The notes under the pieces were generated by a model. The model was given only the letters and a program-made list of their open reading frames with translations. It did not search any database and had not been told where the DNA came from. DNA of 42,951 nucleotides from contig CAMVTN010000005.1 of NCBI GenBank assembly GCA_947170415.1, forward strand, positions 1-42,951. Reading direction: 5' to 3'. Position 1 is the first letter of the stretch, and each line of letters starts with the position of its first letter. Both the position numbers and the translations under genes were made by a program. This document shows, one piece after another, positions 7,143 through 15,062 of this stretch. Origin of the DNA: an uncultured Lachnospiraceae bacterium (GTDB lineage: Bacteria > Bacillota > Clostridia > Lachnospirales > Lachnospiraceae).

Positions 7143-8374
7143 ATATGAAGAGAAGAAAACCTGAATTACTCATACCGGCAAAGGGTCCGGAAGAACTTAA
7201 AACAGCGGTGAACTTTGGCGCAGATGCAATTTACATCGGTGGAGAGGTCATGGGCCTCAGAGCCAATGCAAGAAATTTCACACTTGATGAGATGAGGGAC
7301 GGGATCGCTTTTGCTCATGAACACGGAGTAAAAGTATATGTGACCGCCAATATTTTTGCCCATAATTCCGACCTTGAGGAAGCTGAAAAATATTTCCGCG
7401 AGCTTAATGAAGTGCGCCCGGATGCAGTGCTGGTAGCGGATCCCGGTATGTTCACTCTTGCAAAAGAGAACTGTCCGAATGTAGAGATACATATCAGTAC
7501 ACAGGCAAATAATACTAATTATCAGACTGCTCTTTTTTGGCACAGAATGGGTGCGACACGTATCGTTACAGCCAGAGAGCTTTCATTAAAAGAGATCCGT
7601 GAGATCCGTGATCATATCCCGGATGACCTTGAAATCGAATCTTTTATACATGGTGCGATGTGCATATCCTATTCAGGAAGATGCCTTCTTTCAAACTATT
7701 TCACCGGCCGTGATGCCAATCATGGAGAATGTACTCACCCGTGCCGCTGGCAGTATGCTGTTGCAGAGCAGACCAGACCCGGACAGTACATGCCGATCGA
7801 GGAAAATGAGAGAGGAACATACATCTTTAATTCCAAGGATCTGTGCATGATAGAGCATATTCCGGAACTTGTTGAGGCTGGTATCGACAGCTTTAAGATC
7901 GAGGGTCGTATGAAGACAGCACTTTATGTTGCGACTACAGCCAGAACATATCGCCGTGCTATCGATGATTATTTTGAATCTCCGGAGAAATATCAGGCAA
8001 ATATGCAGTGGTATCATGATGAGATCAGAAAGTGCACAATGCGTAATTTCTCCACAGGTTTCTATTTTGGTAAACCCGGAGCAGAATCACAGATCTATGA
8101 CAGCAATACTTATGTTCAGGAGTATACTTATCTCGGACAGGTAGAAGCAGTTACTCCCGAGGGAGAAGCTGTTATCCATCAGAAGAATAAATTCTCCGTA
8201 GGCGATGAGATCGAGATCATGAAGCCTGACTTTACAAATGAGATCGTAAAGGTTCTTTCGATCACAGATCCGGAAAACGGACCGCAGGAATCTGCGCCTC
8301 ATCCGAAGCAGCTTCTTCATATCAAGCTTTCGGGAACACCTTCTGCACTGGACATTCTCCGCAGAAAAGAGTAA
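7139..8374 (+). CDS. Peptidase U32-family protein (TrhP-like tRNA hydroxylation factor)
   Basis: A 411-residue U32 protein. The N-terminal TIM-barrel part begins ELLIPAKGPEELKTAVNFGADAIYIGG. The U32 signature is ESFIHGAMCISYSGRCLLS, followed by further cysteines in GECTHPCRW. DSFKIEGRMKTALYVATT is the other conserved block, and a small beta-barrel domain closes the protein. Although annotated as collagenase-like peptidases, U32 proteins of this type are linked to tRNA hydroxyuridine synthesis (TrhP) or rRNA hydroxylation (RlhA) and carry an iron-sulfur cluster. The methyltransferase directly upstream, overlapping by four bases, would act on the same wobble base, supporting the tRNA role. Confidence 0.88.
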   Translation: MNMKRRKPELLIPAKGPEELKTAVNFGADAIYIGGEVMGLRANARNFTLDEMRDGIAFAHEHGVKVYVTANIFAHNSDLEEAEKYFRELNEVRPDAVLVADPGMFTLAKENCPNVEIHISTQANNTNYQTALFWHRMGATRIVTARELSLKEIREIRDHIPDDLEIESFIHGAMCISYSGRCLLSNYFTGRDANHGECTHPCRWQYAVAEQTRPGQYMPIEENERGTYIFNSKDLCMIEHIPELVEAGIDSFKIEGRMKTALYVATTARTYRRAIDDYFESPEKYQANMQWYHDEIRKCTMRNFSTGFYFGKPGAESQIYDSNTYVQEYTYLGQVEAVTPEGEAVIHQKNKFSVGDEIEIMKPDFTNEIVKVLSITDPENGPQESAPHPKQLLHIKLSGTPSALDILRRKE

Positions 8375-8426
8375 GGATATATCGAAAATACTTAATTGAC
8401 GCGATAAGCGTCTGTGAAAGGATATT

Positions 8427-9395
8427 ATGAAACTGATCATCCAGATTCCGTGTCTCAATGAAGCAAAAACACTTACGGTAGCGCTTGACGATCTTCCGAA
8501 GCACATAGATGGAATAGATGAAATTGAATATCTGATCATCAATGATGGAAGCAGTGATGATACCGTTCGTGTCGCAAAGGAATGGGGCGTGAATTACGTT
8601 GTTAGTTTCGCAAATAACAAAGGTCTTGCGAGAGGATTTATCGCAGGACTCGATGCATGCCTTAGGAATGGCGCGGATATCATTGTAAATACTGATGCGG
8701 ATAATCAGTATTGCGGCGAAGATATTGAGAAGCTGGTACGTCCGATACTTGATGGAAAGGCAGAGATCGTGATCGGTGAGCGTCCGATTGATGACACACC
8801 GGGCTTTTCACCGTTAAAGAAGAAACTGCAGCATCTTGGTTCTTTTGTAGTTCGCCAGGCATCCGCGACGGATATTCCGGATGCACCCAGCGGATTCAGA
8901 GCCTTTTCCAGAGATGCAGCAATGCATTTGAATGTTATAAATAACTATACATATACACTGGAAACTATAGTTCAGGCAGGCAGAAACAGGATGGCGATCA
9001 CCAGCGTGCCGATCCGTACCAATGCTGAGCTTAGAAAATCAAGACTTTTCAGCAGCATGGGAGGATATATCAAGAAATCCATGCTGACCATAATCCGTGC
9101 GTATATGATGTACAGACCGCTGGTATTTTTCACAGTTGTAGGAATGATACCGTTTATCGCAGGTCTGATACTTGGGATCCGTTTCATTTTATTCTTTATC
9201 AACGGAACAGGTAATGGACATATCCAGTCTCTCGTATTTGCAAGTACACTTATGATGCTTGGATTTACTACATTTATGATGGGACTTCAGGCTGATCTCA
9301 TGGCGGCCAACCGTAAGATCATGGAAGATATCCAGTACAGGATACGGAGAATGGAAGTCGGCGAGGATATGAATGACGAAAGTAAAGACTTGTAA
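8427..9395 (+). CDS. GT2 glycosyltransferase with two C-terminal membrane helices (DPM1/GtrB-like)
   Basis: A 322-residue GT-A enzyme. The nucleotide-sugar fold opens IIQIPCLNEAKTLTVAL; IINDGSSDDTV and NTDADNQY provide the DGSSDDT and DxD-type motifs; SGFRAFSRDAA follows. Two hydrophobic segments end the protein (about residues 231-258 and 268-292). This is the layout of polyprenyl-phosphate sugar transferases. It likely makes a lipid-linked sugar donor at the membrane; the sugar is not predictable. It opens the glycan cluster, 52 bases after the U32 gene, and a GACGC/GCGTC hairpin (8398-8412) lies in the gap. Its end overlaps the next gene by 23 bases. Confidence 0.87.
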   Translation: MKLIIQIPCLNEAKTLTVALDDLPKHIDGIDEIEYLIINDGSSDDTVRVAKEWGVNYVVSFANNKGLARGFIAGLDACLRNGADIIVNTDADNQYCGEDIEKLVRPILDGKAEIVIGERPIDDTPGFSPLKKKLQHLGSFVVRQASATDIPDAPSGFRAFSRDAAMHLNVINNYTYTLETIVQAGRNRMAITSVPIRTNAELRKSRLFSSMGGYIKKSMLTIIRAYMMYRPLVFFTVVGMIPFIAGLILGIRFILFFINGTGNGHIQSLVFASTLMMLGFTTFMMGLQADLMAANRKIMEDIQYRIRRMEVGEDMNDESKDL

Positions 9396-10479
9396 AAAAA
9401 TTGCAGTAATAGGTCCTGTATATCCATTTAAGGGAGGTATCTCCCATTATACAGGACTTCTCGTCCGGGCCCTGTCAGAACGCTTCAAGGTCCGGACTGT
9501 TTCGTATTCTATGCAGTATCCGAAGATCCTTTTTAAGAAGGAACAGCGTAATTATGAGGATGACAGCTTTAAGATAGATGGAACAGAATATCTGATCAAT
9601 ACCGCAAATCCGTTTAACATTATCTCAGTTGCCCATAATATCAATCGCTGGAAACCGGATCTCGTGATAATCGAATGGTGGCATCCGTATTTTGCACCAT
9701 GTTATATGATCCTTTGCAGTGTGTTAAAGGCAAAAATTCTGTTTACCTGTCACAATGTTTTTCCGCATGAGAGATTTCCGATGGATCGCCTGCTTACCAG
9801 GATGACGCTTAGAAAGGGTGATCATTTCATCCTTCATTCATCAAAAGAAGCAGATGAATTAAAGACTATATTAAAAGATGCATCATACAGAGTTAACATG
9901 CATCCGACTTATAATGCATTTCAGATGAAGCCGCTTTCAAAACCGGCACCACATGAGAAAACATTGCTTTTCTTTGGGTTTGTGCGCCCGTATAAGGGAC
10001 TTCATATCCTGATACGTGCGATGGCTGAATGTCCCGTAGTCAGACTGATGATAGTAGGAGATTTCGGTGGTCATAAAGAAGAATATTTAAATGAGATCCG
10101 TGAATGTGGAATAACTGAAAGAACGGAAATTCATGACGGATACATACCGGATCATGAAGTTCAGAACTACTTTGAAAGTGCGGACGCTGTAGTGCTTCCG
10201 TATATCGATGCGACTCAGAGTGGTATCGCTCAGATAGCATTTGGCTTTAGAAAACCGGTGATAGCTACTGAAGTAGGTGGTCTTCCCGAGGTAGTTACAG
10301 ATGGACAGACTGGAGTCTTATGTAAACCAAATGATCCCAAAGCTCTGTCATCTGCGATATGCAGATTCTTCGAACTAAGGGATCAGGTTGATTTTGAAGA
10401 AAATATAGACAAAGATTCTGACAGGTTCAGCTGGGAACATATGGTAGATACCATTTCATCAATGGCCGGACTTGAATGA
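9373..10479 (+). CDS. GT4-family glycosyltransferase
   Basis: A 368-residue GT-B enzyme. The N-terminal KIAVIGPVYPFKGGISHYTGLLVRAL is the glycine-rich acceptor-side loop. The C-terminal domain has LLFFGFVRPYKGLHILI, IPDHEVQNYFESADAVVLPY and the donor-binding region IAFGFRKPVIATEVGGLPEVV. It is cytosolic or peripheral to the membrane and adds a sugar from a nucleotide donor to the lipid-linked glycan; sugar unknown. GCGAGGAT precedes its ATG inside the previous gene. Its 3' end overlaps the 3' end of the antisense GT2 gene by 21 bases, a tail-to-tail overlap. Confidence 0.87.
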   Translation: MTKVKTCKKIAVIGPVYPFKGGISHYTGLLVRALSERFKVRTVSYSMQYPKILFKKEQRNYEDDSFKIDGTEYLINTANPFNIISVAHNINRWKPDLVIIEWWHPYFAPCYMILCSVLKAKILFTCHNVFPHERFPMDRLLTRMTLRKGDHFILHSSKEADELKTILKDASYRVNMHPTYNAFQMKPLSKPAPHEKTLLFFGFVRPYKGLHILIRAMAECPVVRLMIVGDFGGHKEEYLNEIRECGITERTEIHDGYIPDHEVQNYFESADAVVLPYIDATQSGIAQIAFGFRKPVIATEVGGLPEVVTDGQTGVLCKPNDPKALSSAICRFFELRDQVDFEENIDKDSDRFSWEHMVDTISSMAGLE

Positions 10480-11322
10480 AGATATGATGTCATAAAGACA
10501 TCTTTCAATATATCCGAGTCTCCAGCAGATATCAAAGATGATGTCCTGTACAGGATTTGTATGCAGGTAGTGACGGTTATATATCCTGAAACTGTCGCGG
10601 AAATAATGGAATGCGGCAGCTTTCCTTGATCTATGGGCCTTTTTGATGCTGGCTGAATGAAGATGATCATAGCGATAATCTTTTAGAACACACTCATTAA
10701 AGCCGGCATTTCTCAGACGGCGGGAGAAAATGATCTCTTCCGCATAGAGAAAAGTCCTGTTATCAAAGCCACGTGCCTTTTTCCATGCATCAGCCTTTAT
10801 CGCGAGGAATGAGCCTTCGACAACATTCACAGGAACAATGGAACGTGAGTCGTTAAGGATATTTCGTCTGATACGCTTTTTATCAAGTGTAAATAAAACC
10901 AGGAAAAGGCTCTCAAGGATTCCTGCAAATCCGGGAAGATTCCATACATTTGTGCCCTGACGTACGAGCGGCGCAGAAACACCGTAAGACGGATTGCTGT
11001 TAAGCGCGTTTATCATGGCAAGTGCGGTCTCATCGTCAAAGAAGACATCGGGATTTGCAATATACAGATATTCAGGTGCATAATGCTTTAGAGCAAAAAG
11101 CACACCTGCATTATTGCCGGAAGCATATCCGTTATTGGATTCAGTACGGATAACATCGATCTTGTTGTCGATGAGCGGCAGCAATTTTTCAAATGAATCA
11201 TCTGTAGAACAGTTGTCTACTACGATAATATGAGAAAGTGAGCGGTAGCCGGAAATCTTTTTTACAAGAGATGCTGTACGGTCCGCATCATTATAGTTAA
11301 GTACGATAAGTGCAGTATTCAT
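10459..11322 (-). CDS. GT2 glycosyltransferase on the minus strand (rhamnosyltransferase-like)
   Basis: A 287-residue GT-A enzyme: TALIVLNYNDADRTASLVKKI, IVVDNCSTDDSFEKL, NNGYASGNNAGVLFAL, YLYIANPDVFFDDE (DxD-type) and AYEEIIFSRR-type acceptor region, as in RfbN/WbbL-like rhamnosyltransferases. It is the only minus-strand gene of the glycan cluster. ATG 11322 is chosen because the domain starts there; a TTG at 11358 would add 12 unconserved residues. No Shine-Dalgarno sequence precedes the ATG. A consensus promoter sits so close that the transcript would begin at or just before the ATG, suggesting a leaderless mRNA. Its 3' end overlaps the upstream GT4 gene by 21 bases. Confidence 0.85.
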   Translation of the reverse strand: MNTALIVLNYNDADRTASLVKKISGYRSLSHIIVVDNCSTDDSFEKLLPLIDNKIDVIRTESNNGYASGNNAGVLFALKHYAPEYLYIANPDVFFDDETALAMINALNSNPSYGVSAPLVRQGTNVWNLPGFAGILESLFLVLFTLDKKRIRRNILNDSRSIVPVNVVEGSFLAIKADAWKKARGFDNRTFLYAEEIIFSRRLRNAGFNECVLKDYRYDHLHSASIKKAHRSRKAAAFHYFRDSFRIYNRHYLHTNPVQDIIFDICWRLGYIERCLYDIISSFKSGH

Positions 11323-11329
11323 GAGGTTA

Positions 11330-11358
11330 ATTATAATATCCGAAAGGAAGCGCGGCAA
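11330..11358 (-). promoter_or_regulatory. Promoter of the antisense GT2 gene with a palindromic -10 shared with the divergent gene
   Basis: On the minus strand TTGCCG (11358-11353) and a perfect TATAAT (11335-11330) are 17 bases apart. Seven bases separate the -10 from the ATG at 11322, so +1 falls at or next to the A of ATG. The -10 region ATTATAAT (11330-11337) is a perfect palindrome and also presents TATAAT to the plus strand (11332-11337), 20 bases before the ATG at 11358. No convincing plus-strand -35 is seen. Confidence 0.55.
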
Positions 11359-12452
11359 TGGTTTTTGTCACTCTCTTTACCAGACTTGAAAATGTTCACC
11401 TGCTGAAAGATGTAGGAATGATACCATATATTCTTCATCGGGATCATGGCGTTGAAAGTATAGTGGTATCTGCACGAAATGAGGAAGATTACCCTTATAT
11501 ACGAAATGAAGTTAAGGGTCTTAAACTTCAATTCTTAAAAAAGCATCCGGTATCACCGATGATCGCCGGAATGAAATATGTATGGAAAAATGCAGAAAAA
11601 ATAGACGTATTAAATGTATATCATCTTAATCTGTCTTCATTTTTGTATCTGCTTATTTATAAACTCAGAAAAAAGCCTTCAGGAAAGGGATATCTGAAGC
11701 TTGATATGGACCTTAAGGGTTATAAAAGACTATTTATGAAAAATCCTGTAGGTCTTATAAAGCGGCTGACTATGTGGCTCGCAGATGTGATATCTGTAGA
11801 AACCACTGTCCTTTCTCAAAAGCTTAAGATAAAGTATGGCAGGAAAGTTTTGTATATTCCGAACGGATTTTATGCAGCGGAGCCTGCCCGGAATTTTAAT
11901 AAAGAAAATATCATTCTTACTGTCGGCGCTCTCGGAACCTATGCCAAGGCAACCGATACGCTTCTCCGTGCCTTTGCCGGGGCAGCAGCCGGAAATGACT
12001 GGAAACTCGAACTTGTCGGACCTATTGCGCAGGATTTCAAGCCGTTTATCCGTGATTTCATGAGCCGTCATGAAGATCTGAAGGACAGGATACATTTCAC
12101 AGGCGAGATCAGAGACAAGGAAAAACTTGCGGAGATATACAGAAGAGCAAAGATATTTGTGCTCCCGTCCAGGAGTGAGAGCTTTGGAATAGTTCTGCTT
12201 GAGGCTGCAGCAAACGGAGATTTCCTGATAACTACTACAGGAGTTCCTGCAGGACGGGATATATATAACGATGGAAAATTTGGATTTATCGTGCCGCCGG
12301 ATGACATACCGGCACTTTCGGGTTCATTTGTGCGCCTCATGAATTCAAGCGCGGATTGGGATTCACGTGCACGTGAAATTGCGGATTACGCATGGCATGA
12401 TTTCAGGTGGGAGCCCATCGTAGCAAAGCTTTATGAGGTACTGAACAGATGA
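11358..12452 (+). CDS. GT4-family glycosyltransferase
   Basis: A 364-residue GT-B-type protein. The N-terminal half is less conserved (VTLFTRLENVHLLKDVGMIPYIL). The C-terminal donor domain is clear: VLYIPNGFY, NIILTVGALGTYAKATDTLLRAF, IHFTGEIRDKEKLAEIYRRA and KIFVLPSRSESFGIVLLEAAANG with the ExxxxxxxE motif of GT4 enzymes. AAAGGAAG lies seven bases before the ATG. The gene diverges from the minus-strand GT2 across 35 bases and overlaps the following GT2 by four bases (ATGA), so it starts a second plus-strand unit of the cluster. Confidence 0.85.
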   Translation: MVFVTLFTRLENVHLLKDVGMIPYILHRDHGVESIVVSARNEEDYPYIRNEVKGLKLQFLKKHPVSPMIAGMKYVWKNAEKIDVLNVYHLNLSSFLYLLIYKLRKKPSGKGYLKLDMDLKGYKRLFMKNPVGLIKRLTMWLADVISVETTVLSQKLKIKYGRKVLYIPNGFYAAEPARNFNKENIILTVGALGTYAKATDTLLRAFAGAAAGNDWKLELVGPIAQDFKPFIRDFMSRHEDLKDRIHFTGEIRDKEKLAEIYRRAKIFVLPSRSESFGIVLLEAAANGDFLITTTGVPAGRDIYNDGKFGFIVPPDDIPALSGSFVRLMNSSADWDSRAREIADYAWHDFRWEPIVAKLYEVLNR

Positions 12453-13252
12453 TATCTGTAATAACCATATGTTATAATGAGCGCGATTCTATACGTGGCA
12501 CCATTGAGTCTGTTTTAGGGCAGACATATCACGATTTTGAATATATCATCAAGGATGGCGGATCGTCGGATGATACGGTGTCGATAGCCAGCTCTTATGA
12601 GAAAGCCTTTGTTGAAAAGGGAATAAAATTCCGTCTGATCACTGCAAGAGACAAGGGCATTTATGACGGAATGAATGCCGGTGTTGCAGAGGCCTGCGGT
12701 GAATGGATAAATTTCATGAACGCCGGTGATGAATTTTTTTCAAATGATGTTTTGGAAAAAGTCTTTAAGGACAGGGACTGGAGTGGAACCGATCTGATAT
12801 ATGGCGACATGGCAGAGGAAGAATTTGGTGAACTCCATTACTTTAGGAAATGCCCGGAACTTATCGAAGAACGCATGCCGTTTTCTCATCAGAGTGTATT
12901 TGTGCGCAGAGAAGAGCTGCTCCGCCACCCCTTTGATCTTAAATATCCGATAGGTGCGGATTACAATTTTTTGCTGACATTGAATGACGAAAAAAAGAAG
13001 TTCAGTGACAGTGGTGTATTGGTCGGAAGAGTCAGTAAGACCGGAACATCAAGTGTGCGGCTTAAGGACACGTTTATCGAAAGCATTCATATCAGAAGAG
13101 CTCACGGGATACCGCAGCCGACCGATGATGAGCTTAAGCGAAAGATGTGGTGGATCGATCTTAAGCAGTTCGGAATGGATCATTTTCCGGGCTGGCTTAA
13201 ATATGTGATCAGAAAAGTGCAGAGGACTGTCAGGGGTCAGAAGAAGGTTTGA
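12449..13252 (+). CDS. GT2 glycosyltransferase (WcaA/PGL-type)
   Basis: A 267-residue GT-A enzyme: ISVITICYNERDSIRGTIESVL, YIIKDGGSSDDT, ARDKGIYDGMNAGVAEACGEWINFMNAGDEF, and MPFSHQSVFVRREEL, matching the colanic-acid WcaA/PGL-type GT2 subgroup. It is soluble and probably membrane-associated through its lipid-linked acceptor. Start and stop overlap the neighbours, so it is translationally coupled. The transferred sugar cannot be predicted. Confidence 0.87.
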   Translation: MISVITICYNERDSIRGTIESVLGQTYHDFEYIIKDGGSSDDTVSIASSYEKAFVEKGIKFRLITARDKGIYDGMNAGVAEACGEWINFMNAGDEFFSNDVLEKVFKDRDWSGTDLIYGDMAEEEFGELHYFRKCPELIEERMPFSHQSVFVRREELLRHPFDLKYPIGADYNFLLTLNDEKKKFSDSGVLVGRVSKTGTSSVRLKDTFIESIHIRRAHGIPQPTDDELKRKMWWIDLKQFGMDHFPGWLKYVIRKVQRTVRGQKKV

Positions 13253-13254
13253 AT

Positions 13255-13929
13255 ATGTTTGTTAAGAGACATATCATGTGGATTCTGTCCGGGCTTTACA
13301 GGACATTTATATATCCGATCAGAAAGTGCATGTTGGAAATAAAGAGCGGAAGTATACTCTGTCCGGGAGTGTACGTCCGCAATACTGTGCTTGAGGGAAA
13401 AAATTATCTTGGAAAAAAGACATCGTTCACGGATGGAAAGATAGGATATGGAACTTATGTAAACCGTGAAGGAGATTTTTCTCATACTGTGATCGGCAGA
13501 TATACGTCGATAGGGACCAGAGTCAGGACCGAGATCGGAGACCATCCGTTAGAACATGTGGCCATGCATCCGGCATTTAATGATCCGGAGAAGGTGTTTG
13601 GGTACAGTTATGTAAACCAAAGGAACTGGGAAAGTGTGACAAAAGGTATTTCCATCGGAAGTGATGTATGGATAGGAAATGATGTAAAAATCCTGGATGG
13701 TGCGGTTATCGGTGATGGCGCAGTTGTTGGAAGCGGAGCTGTCGTGACCGGAGAGCTGCCGCCGTACAGCGTTTCTGCAGGAGTACCGGCAAGAGTGATC
13801 CGTTATCGTTTCCCGGATGAAAAAATACAGGCGCTTTTATCAGATCCATGGTGGGAAAAAGAAACCACATGGATAGAAAAGCATATAGAGGATTTTTCTG
13901 ATATTGACAGATTTTTACAGGAAAGGTGA
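13255..13929 (+). CDS. CatB-related O-acetyltransferase (left-handed beta-helix)
   Basis: About 224 residues with hexapeptide-repeat architecture: IGRYTSIGTRVRTEIGDHPLEH carries the catalytic-type histidine region, then ISIGSDVWIGNDVKILDGAVIGDGAVVGSGAVV and PPYSVSAGVPARVIRYRF. Members of this xenobiotic/sugar acetyltransferase family transfer acetyl from acetyl-CoA. Within a glycan cluster the likely target is a sugar hydroxyl or amino group. A chloramphenicol acetyltransferase role is unlikely from context. ATG 13255 is preferred over TTG 13249, as AAGAAGG (13241-13247) lies seven bases upstream of it. Confidence 0.85.
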   Translation: MFVKRHIMWILSGLYRTFIYPIRKCMLEIKSGSILCPGVYVRNTVLEGKNYLGKKTSFTDGKIGYGTYVNREGDFSHTVIGRYTSIGTRVRTEIGDHPLEHVAMHPAFNDPEKVFGYSYVNQRNWESVTKGISIGSDVWIGNDVKILDGAVIGDGAVVGSGAVVTGELPPYSVSAGVPARVIRYRFPDEKIQALLSDPWWEKETTWIEKHIEDFSDIDRFLQER

Positions 13930-13932
13930 AAG

Positions 13933-15045
13933 ATGAAGCCGGCTATAGTCGTTATCGGATATGATCGGGCAGATTCATTAAAACGTCTGCTTGGAAGCAT
14001 CGCTGCAGCGGAGTATGCTGAGGATGATATTACTCTGATCATAAGTCTGGATCGCAGTGGAAAGACAGAGGTTGAAAAGACCGCAGAGAAATTTATCTGG
14101 AAGCATGGAGAAAAAAAGGTCATTGTACGTAAGGAACGGATGGGCCTTAAGAGACATATACTGACTTGCGGAAATTATGCAGATGAGTATGGCAGTATTA
14201 TCATGCTTGAAGATGATCTGTATGTTTCGCCGGACTTTTATAATTTTGCATCAAAGGCACTTTCTCATACAGTTTCGGATCCGCGTGTGGGAGGCGTTTC
14301 TCTTTATAATCACAGGTTTAATGTATTCGCACGTCTGCCTTTTGAAGCAGTTGATGATGGCTATGATAACTGGTATTTCCAGTTTGCGTCCAGCTGGGGA
14401 CAGGCATGGACAGCTTCTCAGTGGGATGGATTTCGTGAATGGCAGGAAGCTCATGACGGGGAAGACCTTCATGATGCAGGTATGCCGTCAAATGTTGCCG
14501 AATGGGGTGACAGTTCATGGCTTAAGTATGCAATACGTTACCTTGTTGATACTGACCGGTATTTTTTATACCCAAGAGTTTCAGAGACCACGAATTTTGC
14601 AGATGCAGGTGAGCATGCCTCGGCATCCGTTACGGATCTGCAGGTCCCGATGAGGTCAGTACACAGGGGAGAATATATTTTTTCTACCGTAGAGCAGTCA
14701 AGAGCACGATATGATGCTTTTTTCGAAAACATGGATCTGCCTCATCCGTCAGATCTTTACGGACTAAAAATGAGAGACGGCGCTATAGGCGGAAATACGC
14801 AGGATAAATTCTTTTATTCCGTGGATACACTTCCATATGAAAAAGTTGACAGTTACGGCCTTGATCTCAGACCTATAGATGCAAATATCCTGTACAGGAC
14901 AGCCGGACACAGGATATTTCTTTATGATATTTCCAGACCGGTTAAAAACGGTAAAGTTAGAAAAGGCGCTCTTGAGCGGTATTTTTACCCGGGAATGAAC
15001 CGTAAGAAGATCATGAACATGATATATTCAGCGTTCTATAGATGA
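13933..15045 (+). CDS. Large GT2/GNT-I-like glycosyltransferase
   Basis: A 370-residue protein. The GT-A opening is AIVVIGYDRADSLKRLLGSI. IIMLEDDLYVSPDFYNFASKAL provides an EDDL motif like that of the GNT-I (GT13) type, and ASSWGQAWTASQWDGF with SSWLKYAIRYLVDTDRYFLYPRVSETTNF are recognisable blocks of bacterial proteins often annotated simply as glycosyltransferase. The C-terminal third (from about residue 270) is poorly conserved. Placed four bases after the acetyltransferase gene. Sugar and linkage unknown. Confidence 0.8.
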   Translation: MKPAIVVIGYDRADSLKRLLGSIAAAEYAEDDITLIISLDRSGKTEVEKTAEKFIWKHGEKKVIVRKERMGLKRHILTCGNYADEYGSIIMLEDDLYVSPDFYNFASKALSHTVSDPRVGGVSLYNHRFNVFARLPFEAVDDGYDNWYFQFASSWGQAWTASQWDGFREWQEAHDGEDLHDAGMPSNVAEWGDSSWLKYAIRYLVDTDRYFLYPRVSETTNFADAGEHASASVTDLQVPMRSVHRGEYIFSTVEQSRARYDAFFENMDLPHPSDLYGLKMRDGAIGGNTQDKFFYSVDTLPYEKVDSYGLDLRPIDANILYRTAGHRIFLYDISRPVKNGKVRKGALERYFYPGMNRKKIMNMIYSAFYR

Positions 15046-15062
15046 AAGGAAAATAGCAATTA

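Noticed and set aside
8398-8412. GACGC/GCGTC hairpin as terminator between the U32 gene and the glycan cluster
   Set aside because: A five-base-pair stem with no T-run is too weak to call; the clusters may be co-transcribed.
13249-13929. Chloramphenicol acetyltransferase (resistance gene)
   Set aside because: The CatB-type fold is shared with sugar acetyltransferases and the gene is embedded in a glycan cluster.
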